From: Paracoccaceae bacterium
Lineage (GTDB): Bacteria; Pseudomonadota; Alphaproteobacteria; Rhodobacterales; Rhodobacteraceae
Assembly: GCA_019634215.1 (NCBI GenBank)
Contig: JAHQVS010000214.1
Coordinates: 1-49,468, forward strand
Reading direction: 5' to 3'
DNA: 49,468 bases
Part shown: in pieces, positions 44,154 to 49,468 of the stretch
How positions within the stretch are numbered: the first letter of the stretch is position 1
How the letters are laid out: every line of letters starts with the position of its first letter
Notes under the pieces: generated by a model
Databases searched by the model: none
What the model was told of the DNA's origin: nothing
The model's input: only the letters and a program-made list of their open reading frames with translations
Made by a program: the position numbers and the translations under genes

Positions 44154-44885
44154 ATGGCCGACGCCGTCACCGATCCGCTGTTTGTTGAAGACGCTTATGC
44201 GCGCTCTTGCGCCGCCAAAGTCGTTGGCGTCAGCGACACCGGGGCAATCCAGCTCGATCGCACGGTGTTCTACGCCGCTGGCGGCGGCCAGCCGGGGGAT
44301 ATCGGCGAATTGCGTTGGGACGGCGGAGCTTGCCGCATCGGCGCGACGGTGAAGGGCGAGGCCCCGGGGGCGATCCTCCATATACCCGCCGAGGGCGAAA
44401 CCCCGCCGCCAGAAGGCGTTGACGTCGAGGCGACGCTCACTTGGGAGATGCGGTTCAAGCATATGCGCATGCACACCGCTCTGCATCTACTGTCGGTGGT
44501 GCTGCCTCTGCCTGTGACCGGCGGGCAAATCGGCGCTGAGAAAGGCCGACTTGATTTCGATATGCCGGAAGCGCCGGAGGATAAGGCGGCGCTGGAGGCG
44601 CGTCTCAACGCCTTGATCGCCGAAGATCATCCGGTGTCATTCGAGTGGATTACGGACGCTGAGATGGAGGCCAATCCTGGCTTGGTGAAAACCATGGCGG
44701 TGAAGCCGCCGATGGGCCAGGGCCGAGTGCGTCTGGTGCGGATCGGGGCCGGGGAGACGCCCGTCGACCTGCAACCCTGTGGCGGCACCCATGTGAGCAG
44801 CACCGCCGAAATCGGCTCCGTCGCAATCGGCAAGGTTGAGAAGAAGGGCAAACAGAATCGTCGTGTGAACCTGCTATTCGCCTGA
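44154..44885 (+). CDS. Alanyl-tRNA editing protein AlaX
   Basis: A 243-residue free-standing editing domain related to AlaRS. The zinc-binding catalytic motifs are intact: HTALH near residue 105 and CGGTH near 208, with FYAAGGGQPGDIG in the N-terminal domain. AlaX removes serine or glycine mischarged onto tRNA-Ala. The length fits the AlaX-M class. It follows the channel gene by 30 bp with AGGAGA before ATG, likely in the cysK operon. Confidence 0.93.
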   Translation: MADAVTDPLFVEDAYARSCAAKVVGVSDTGAIQLDRTVFYAAGGGQPGDIGELRWDGGACRIGATVKGEAPGAILHIPAEGETPPPEGVDVEATLTWEMRFKHMRMHTALHLLSVVLPLPVTGGQIGAEKGRLDFDMPEAPEDKAALEARLNALIAEDHPVSFEWITDAEMEANPGLVKTMAVKPPMGQGRVRLVRIGAGETPVDLQPCGGTHVSSTAEIGSVAIGKVEKKGKQNRRVNLLFA

Positions 44886-44972
44886 GTCCGGTGGCTCAGG
44901 CTGTCACGCTGGCGTCACTTCGGCGCGCTAACTAGGCGCTTTAATCCTCATAGCGTCCGCAGGAGCCGCGTG

Positions 44973-46046
44973 ATGTTCATCCGCCCGCAAATCTTCGCCG
45001 CGATCCTAATCGCCATCTCATCTGGCGCTCAGGCAGAGGAGCTGACCTTGATTGGCGAGTTCACCTTGCCGACTGGGTTGAAGATCGAGGGCGTCGAGCT
45101 CGGAGGTCTGTCAGCGATTGATTACGATCCGGCTCAGGATCAGTTTTACGCCCTCTCCGACGACCGTGCTCAACGCGGTCCCGCTCGGGTGTACCCGCTC
45201 AAACTGGAAATGACTGAGGCGGGAATTGCCGGAGCCGACATCTCCGCGCCAGTGGTGCTGACAGACGCCGACGGCCAACCCTACGCGCCGAAATCTGTCG
45301 ATCCCGAAGGCTTTAGGCTAATCCCTGGCGGTGCTTACTGGTCGAGCGAGAGCGGCGAGGATGGGGCGCCCTTTGTGGTGAAGATGGCGCGCGACGGCCG
45401 CACTGCGCCGCTCGTGTTTGAGATTCCCGATTATCACCGTCCTGGCGCCGGGATGGGCGCCCGCAACAACAAAGCCTTCGAGGCTCTGGCCGTCGACGAG
45501 GAGGGCCGGGTGATCGTTGGCCTGGAGAACGCGCTGGTCCAGGATGGTCCTGTGGCCAGCCTTGAAGCGGGTTCGCCAGCGCGGGTGCTGCTGTTTCCTG
45601 CCCCCGACGCTTCGGCGGCACGGGTCGCGCCATTTGCGGAATATGTCTACCCAGTAGACCCGATCGCGGCGGCGCCTGTCCCTGCTGGTGAATTCGCTGA
45701 CAATGGGTTGGTGGAGTTGCTGGCGCGGCCTGAGGGCGGCTTCTATGCGTTGGAGCGCTCCTTCTCTGCCGGTGTTGGCACAACTATCAAGCTGTTTACC
45801 GGGAGTTTCGAAGGGGCGAGCGATGTGCTGGGCGTGGAGAGTCTTAAGAGCGCGTCCTATACGCCAATCACAAAGCGGTTAATCCTGACGCTTCAGTCCG
45901 GCGGCGTGACCAATCATGTCGACAATCTGGAGGGAATCACTTTTGGCCCGGCCATCAACGGTCAACGCACATTGGTTCTGATTTCTGATAATAATTTCAA
46001 TCCTCGGGGGCAGCTGACTCAGATCATAGCGTTCAAGGTTTTTTAA
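44973..46046 (+). CDS. Phytase-like esterase family secreted protein
   Basis: A 357-residue protein with a signal peptide (IFAAILIAISSGAQA). It matches the family annotated as esterase-like activity of phytase: beta-propeller segments GGLSAIDYDPAQDQFYALSDDR, then VDPEGFRLIPGG, NKAFEALAVDEEGRV, YALERSFSAGVGTTIKLF and NLEGITFGP. It should act in the periplasm on a phosphate or carboxyl ester of unknown identity. ATG 44973 follows AGGAG by 7 nt; GTG 44970 is an alternative. Confidence 0.85.
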   Translation: MFIRPQIFAAILIAISSGAQAEELTLIGEFTLPTGLKIEGVELGGLSAIDYDPAQDQFYALSDDRAQRGPARVYPLKLEMTEAGIAGADISAPVVLTDADGQPYAPKSVDPEGFRLIPGGAYWSSESGEDGAPFVVKMARDGRTAPLVFEIPDYHRPGAGMGARNNKAFEALAVDEEGRVIVGLENALVQDGPVASLEAGSPARVLLFPAPDASAARVAPFAEYVYPVDPIAAAPVPAGEFADNGLVELLARPEGGFYALERSFSAGVGTTIKLFTGSFEGASDVLGVESLKSASYTPITKRLILTLQSGGVTNHVDNLEGITFGPAINGQRTLVLISDNNFNPRGQLTQIIAFKVF

Positions 46047-46223
46047 TAGTATTACTATTGTGTTTGATGGGTTGATTTTTGAAACTTTACAAACGCCCAA
46101 AGCAACTTGAGCGTCATCATCTTGCAAAGATTCCAGCAAGGCGCCCGCGTCGATTGCATCCGGAGTTTAGTCTCGTAAGCGTGGTGACCCACAGCGGGAG
46201 AGATGACGTCAACGGAGAATAAC

Positions 46224-47090
46224 ATGATGGCGACTGCGAAAGCGATCGAGGGGGGCACTTTGGTGTCCGCGAAATGGCTGCAGGATCACCTCGCCGCGCC
46301 GGATGTTCGAGTGCTGGATGGATCTTGGCATCTCCCCACTACTGGACGAGACGCGAAGGCGGAGTTTCTTGAGCGGCATATCCCTGGATCGGCGTTTTTT
46401 GATATTGACGATATCTCAAACGAGCATTCCGCACTGCCGCATATGTTTCCGCCGATGGAGAAATTCGTCTCGCGCATTCGCAAACTCGGCGTTGGCGACG
46501 GCCATCGGATCATCGTGTACGACACTGCCGGTCTGCATTCGGCGGCGCGCGTGTGGCTGATGTTTCGCTATTTCGGTCATAAGGACATCGCCGTGCTCGA
46601 CGGCGGCCTGCCGGCTTGGCTGGAGGCGGGCTATCAGGTGGAGGATATGCCCGCCACACCGCGTGAGCGCCACTTCACGCCGCGCATCCAGTCCATGCTG
46701 GTTAAGGACGTCACCCAGGTGTCGGCGGCTTTAAAGTTGGAGACGGCCCAATTGGTCGACGCGCGCTCTCCTGGTCGTTTTCGAGGGGAAGAACCCGAGC
46801 CACGCCCAGGCTTGCAAGCCGGTCATATGCCGGGAGCGATCAATGTGCATTATCAGTCTCTGCTTCGGGACAATGGCGCGATGAAGTCAGCCGAAGAGCT
46901 TCGCGCGGTGTTCCAGGCGGCGGATGTAGATCTCTCGAAACCGATCATCACCAGCTGCGGCTCTGGCGTGTCGGCGGCGATTGTGAATCTGGCCTTGGAG
47001 CGCCTCGGCCACCGCGATCACAGCATGTATGACGGCTCTTGGGCCGAGTGGGGCTCTAGCCCGATGCTGGCTGTCGCGATGGGGAGCTGA
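46224..47090 (+). CDS. sseA: 3-mercaptopyruvate sulfurtransferase
   Basis: A 288-residue sulfurtransferase with two rhodanese domains. The N-terminal inactive domain has VLDGSWHLP and LERHIPGSAFFDIDDIS. The C-terminal domain has the active loop CGSGVSA, the form typical of mercaptopyruvate sulfurtransferases. It moves sulfur from 3-mercaptopyruvate to thiols or cyanide. ATG 46224 has GGAG 7 nt upstream, better placed than ATG 46203. Placement near cysK fits sulfur metabolism. Confidence 0.92.
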   Translation: MMATAKAIEGGTLVSAKWLQDHLAAPDVRVLDGSWHLPTTGRDAKAEFLERHIPGSAFFDIDDISNEHSALPHMFPPMEKFVSRIRKLGVGDGHRIIVYDTAGLHSAARVWLMFRYFGHKDIAVLDGGLPAWLEAGYQVEDMPATPRERHFTPRIQSMLVKDVTQVSAALKLETAQLVDARSPGRFRGEEPEPRPGLQAGHMPGAINVHYQSLLRDNGAMKSAEELRAVFQAADVDLSKPIITSCGSGVSAAIVNLALERLGHRDHSMYDGSWAEWGSSPMLAVAMGS

Positions 47091-47095
47091 TCACC

Positions 47096-47656
47096 ATGCC
47101 ATCCGGCGAGGAGGGCGCTCTTGACGGGGTGATGGAGTACACCGTCACGTTTCTGGAAATGACGGCGCCACCCGCCACTTCGGCGCCGCCGCCGCTTTCC
47201 GAGGGAGGGTTGGCGCTGATGCGGGCGGAAAAGCCGCCGGTGCACTATTTTCTCTATCTCTACCGCACCGTTGGCGCCGACTACCAGTGGGAGGACATGC
47301 TGAAATGGTCCGAAGAGGAACTGACGGCGTTCGTCCAGCATGAAAAGGTGGAGTTATTCACCCTCCATCATCGCGGCGCCCCAGCGGGATTTTTTCAACT
47401 CGATTTTCGGGAAGATGGCGTCTGCGATTTGGCCTATTTTGGCCTAATGCCGCAGGCGGTTGGCCGTGGTTGGGGACGTTGGCTGCTGTCTCAAGCCATA
47501 CAGGAAGCTTGGGCGCCGTCGCGGGCGCCGGGCATTCAGGCGATGACTGTAAACACCTGCACTCTGGACCATCCATCGGCTTTGAGGATGTATCAACGCG
47601 GAGGTTTCGAGCCTGCGCGCCGAGAGACCCGTCAAAGGGTGCGTCATCCATTCTAA
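47096..47656 (+). CDS. GNAT family N-acetyltransferase
   Basis: A 186-residue acetyltransferase. The acetyl-CoA loop lies in LMPQAVGRGWGRWLLSQAI near residue 125, followed by MTVNTCTLDHPSALRMYQRG and FEPAR, the usual end of the GNAT fold. The N-terminal 40 residues are less conserved. It follows sseA by 5 bp and is likely co-transcribed. The acetyl acceptor is unknown. Confidence 0.88.
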   Translation: MPSGEEGALDGVMEYTVTFLEMTAPPATSAPPPLSEGGLALMRAEKPPVHYFLYLYRTVGADYQWEDMLKWSEEELTAFVQHEKVELFTLHHRGAPAGFFQLDFREDGVCDLAYFGLMPQAVGRGWGRWLLSQAIQEAWAPSRAPGIQAMTVNTCTLDHPSALRMYQRGGFEPARRETRQRVRHPF

Positions 47657-47906
47657 CCTGTCTCGATGATGCGGTTGCAGCGCTTGCATTTCGGTATGAT
47701 TCTGGCTTTGGGAGGGCGCGTTGCGGGAGGCGACGCGCTCTAAACCTAGAGTCTGACGGCTCCGGTCTACATCCCGACGGGCTTTCTCCCGAACATATTA
47801 CCGCATGTTGTGCCGCTTCCTCTCCAGGCCACAAATTTTCGCATGTCCACCCTATATTTAGACTTGCAAGCGTCACAAATTCCCTTCTACTTGTAGCCAT
47901 GTTCAG

Positions 47907-47944
47907 GGCCGCTTCTACAGCATGTTGTGTTGGCGGAAGCGGCC
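47907..47944 (+). repeat. Strong hairpin upstream of nrdJ
   Basis: GGCCGCTTC (47907-47915) and GAAGCGGCC (47936-47944) are perfect 9-bp arms around a 20-nt loop that contains one copy of GCATGTTGTG. It ends 22 bp before the weak NrdR box. It may be an operator or part of a leader RNA. Confidence 0.5.
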
Positions 47945-47965
47945 TGACAGCGGGAAACTGACCAC

Positions 47966-48027
47966 AAACAATATGTGGGTTGGATCCGGCGCTGAGCCGC
48001 GCTCAACGCCGGCACAATATATTGCGC
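47966..48027 (+). promoter_or_regulatory. NrdR boxes upstream of nrdJ
   Basis: The core CAATATATTG (48015-48024), within GCACAATATATTGCGC, is a perfect palindrome and matches the NrdR box consensus. A weaker partner, CAATATGTGG (47969-47978), starts 46 bp upstream. NrdR represses ribonucleotide reductase genes when dATP is high, and paired boxes are its usual target. Confidence 0.7.
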
Positions 48028-48079
48028 TGCTGACTACGTCGCGGCGGCTGGACGAAACAAAAAGAATGGGGCGAGACCA

Positions 48080-49468
48080 ATGAGAATCGAGCGGCGTTTC
48101 ACCAAGGCGGACGCGAAGCCTTACGCATCGATCGAGTTCCGTAAGGCGACGAGTGAGATTCGCAACCCCAATGGCGAGCGGGTGTTCGCCCTGGAGGGTT
48201 TCGATGTCCCAGCGTCTTGGAGCCAAGTGGCTTGCGACGTGCTGGCGCAGAAATATTTCCGCAAGGCGGGCATTCCGGCGCGGCTGCGGCCTGTTCCTGA
48301 AAAAGATGTGCCGGAATGGCTATGGCGGTCGGTCGCGGATGAAAAAGCGTTGGCCAAGCTGCCTGAGGAGGAGCGTTTCGGCGGCGAGACCAGCGCTCAG
48401 CAAGTGTTCGACCGGCTCGCCGGAGCTTGGACCTATTGGGGCTGGAAGGGCGGCTATTATTCCACGGAGGCGGACGCTCGCGCCTATTGCGACGAAATGC
48501 GGGTGATGCTGGCGCTGCAAATGGCGGCGCCGAACTCGCCGCAATGGTTCAACACCGGCCTGCATTGGGCCTATGGCATCGATGGGCCGAGCCAGGGCCA
48601 TTTCTACGTCGATGAGAAAACCGGCAAGATGCGCCGTTCGAAGTCGGCCTATGAGCGCCCGCAACCGCACGCCTGCTTCATCCAGTCGGTGCAGGATGAT
48701 TTGGTAAATGACGGCGGCATCATGGATCTCTGGATTCGCGAGGCGCGTCTGTTCCAATACGGCTCTGGCACCGGCGCTAATTTCTCTTCGGTGCGGGCCG
48801 AGACTGAGCCTCTGTCTGGCGGTGGGCGGTCCTCAGGCCTGATGTCATTTCTAAAGATCGGCGACCGCGCTGCGGGAGCGATCAAATCCGGCGGCACCAC
48901 CCGGCGGGCGGCCAAAATGGTGATCGTCGATGTCGACCATCCTGACATCGAGAAATTCATCGAGTGGAAGGTACTGGAAGAACAGAAGGTCTCCGCCCTG
49001 GTTGCTGGCTCCAAATTGCATGAGCGACTGCTGAACGAGATTCTGACGGCGGCGATTCACAGCGACCTGGGCCCGGAGGCCAAATTTGACCCGAAGAAGA
49101 ACGGACCTCTGAAGGCTGCGATCAAAACCGCGCGCCGCCATGAGATCCCGGAGAACTACATCCGGCGGGTGATGCAGTATGGTCGGCAGGGCTACACCCG
49201 CATTGATTTCCCAGTCTACAATGCTGACTGGGATTCCGAAGCCTACCTCACTGTTTCCGGTCAGAACTCCAACAATTCGGTGCGAGTCACCGACGCCTTC
49301 CTGAAAGCGGTCGGGGAAGATGGCGACTGGGTGCTGAATCGCCGCACTGACGGCCTACCAGCGCGCACGGTGAAGGCGCGGGACTTGTGGGAGCAGATCG
49401 GTCACGCCGCCTGGGCCTGCGCCGATCCGGGCTTGCAGTACCATGACACCATCAATGACTGGCACACC
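48080..49468 (+). CDS. nrdJ: Vitamin B12-dependent ribonucleotide reductase, N-terminal part (partial)
   Basis: The first 463 codons of a class II ribonucleotide reductase; the gene runs off the right edge. It starts at ATG 48080 (MRIERRFTKADAKPYASIEF). The frame contains AAPNSPQWFNTGLHWAYGI, HACFIQSVQDDLV with a likely active-site Cys, FQYGSGTGANFSSVRAETE, KSGGTTRRAAKMVIVD and GQNSNNSVRVTDAF, all typical of NrdJ from Alphaproteobacteria. It reduces ribonucleotides using adenosylcobalamin, so it works with or without oxygen. The predicted NrdR box 53 bp upstream fits the role. Confidence 0.95.
   Translation, partial: MRIERRFTKADAKPYASIEFRKATSEIRNPNGERVFALEGFDVPASWSQVACDVLAQKYFRKAGIPARLRPVPEKDVPEWLWRSVADEKALAKLPEEERFGGETSAQQVFDRLAGAWTYWGWKGGYYSTEADARAYCDEMRVMLALQMAAPNSPQWFNTGLHWAYGIDGPSQGHFYVDEKTGKMRRSKSAYERPQPHACFIQSVQDDLVNDGGIMDLWIREARLFQYGSGTGANFSSVRAETEPLSGGGRSSGLMSFLKIGDRAAGAIKSGGTTRRAAKMVIVDVDHPDIEKFIEWKVLEEQKVSALVAGSKLHERLLNEILTAAIHSDLGPEAKFDPKKNGPLKAAIKTARRHEIPENYIRRVMQYGRQGYTRIDFPVYNADWDSEAYLTVSGQNSNNSVRVTDAFLKAVGEDGDWVLNRRTDGLPARTVKARDLWEQIGHAAWACADPGLQYHDTINDWHT

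Larger units (their letters stand above)
47657..48079. other. nrdJ upstream region
   Basis: A 423-bp region without a supportable gene. It holds a possible terminator-like stem near 47715-47743 (AGGGCGCGT with ACGCGCTCT), two copies of GCATGTTGTG (47803-47812 and 47920-47929), a strong hairpin (47907-47944), and NrdR-type boxes near 47966 and 48012. I looked for a cobalamin riboswitch and did not find the B12 box. Confidence 0.6.

Noticed and set aside
47657-48079. Possible cobalamin riboswitch ahead of nrdJ
   Set aside because: No B12 box or expected helical core was found. B12-dependent reductases are not usually repressed by B12.

Overview
This window is GC-rich DNA from an alphaproteobacterium. 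The evidence is protein content and gene order: a usg gene, a Zur-type Fur protein, a DgcA-like epimerase, a PrtD/PrtE-type secretion pair, a cysK-DUF3772 channel-alaX-sseA run, a ChrR-like cupin and a B12-dependent ribonucleotide reductase. The order cannot be fixed from sequence alone. No tRNA, rRNA, CRISPR array, insertion sequence or phage module was seen. Most of the window is ordinary chromosome.

Layout. 1-9.5 kb: end of a TRAP transporter permease, ubiD, a TIMP-like secreted protein, a lipoprotein with an internal duplication, a nitrogen-regulatory PII protein carrying an N-terminal ribbon-helix-helix (RHH) domain, a divergent small DUF4278 protein, an HNH protein coupled to a membrane protein, a metallophosphatase, a YjbQ protein, and mlaC/mlaA for phospholipid retrieval. 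9.8-19.8 kb: type I secretion ABC transporter and adaptor, an MscS-type channel, a CPA2 K+/H+ antiporter, an EamA transporter and a helical-repeat protein. 20-28 kb: carB, greA, a large membrane protein with disordered linkers, a DgcA-like epimerase, zur and an amber-interrupted usg. 28.2-38.9 kb: a light/oxidative-stress membrane-lipid island with photolyase, FAD oxidoreductase, DUF1365, CFA-type methyltransferase, small paralogous membrane proteins, GPH symporter, SDR, DUF6134 and a ChrR-like cupin. 39-49.5 kb: a GGCT-NUDIX fusion, cysK, a DUF3772 channel, alaX, a phytase-like esterase, sseA, a GNAT and the start of nrdJ.

The most unusual locus is 4.9-5.9 kb. One continuous reading frame joins an RHH DNA-binding domain to a complete PII domain. 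A consensus Shine-Dalgarno sequence lies 8 nt before the PII methionine, so the gene may make both RHH-PII and PII alone. Divergent from it is a 75-residue protein with three YRG motifs, one of which matches the PII T-loop (YRG-x-EYD). Tandem imperfect 17-19 bp repeats lie between them. This looks like a PII-sensing transcription factor with a small partner protein; I know of no described equivalent.

The second notable locus is the stress island. Its photolyase operon and its ChrR-like gene carry the same promoter-like pattern (TGATCC, 16 nt, CGTA-A/T-C), resembling sites used by RpoE/ChrR-type ECF sigma factors. The ChrR-like protein keeps the cupin metal site but has lost the two cysteines of the zinc anti-sigma domain, and no sigma factor gene lies beside it.
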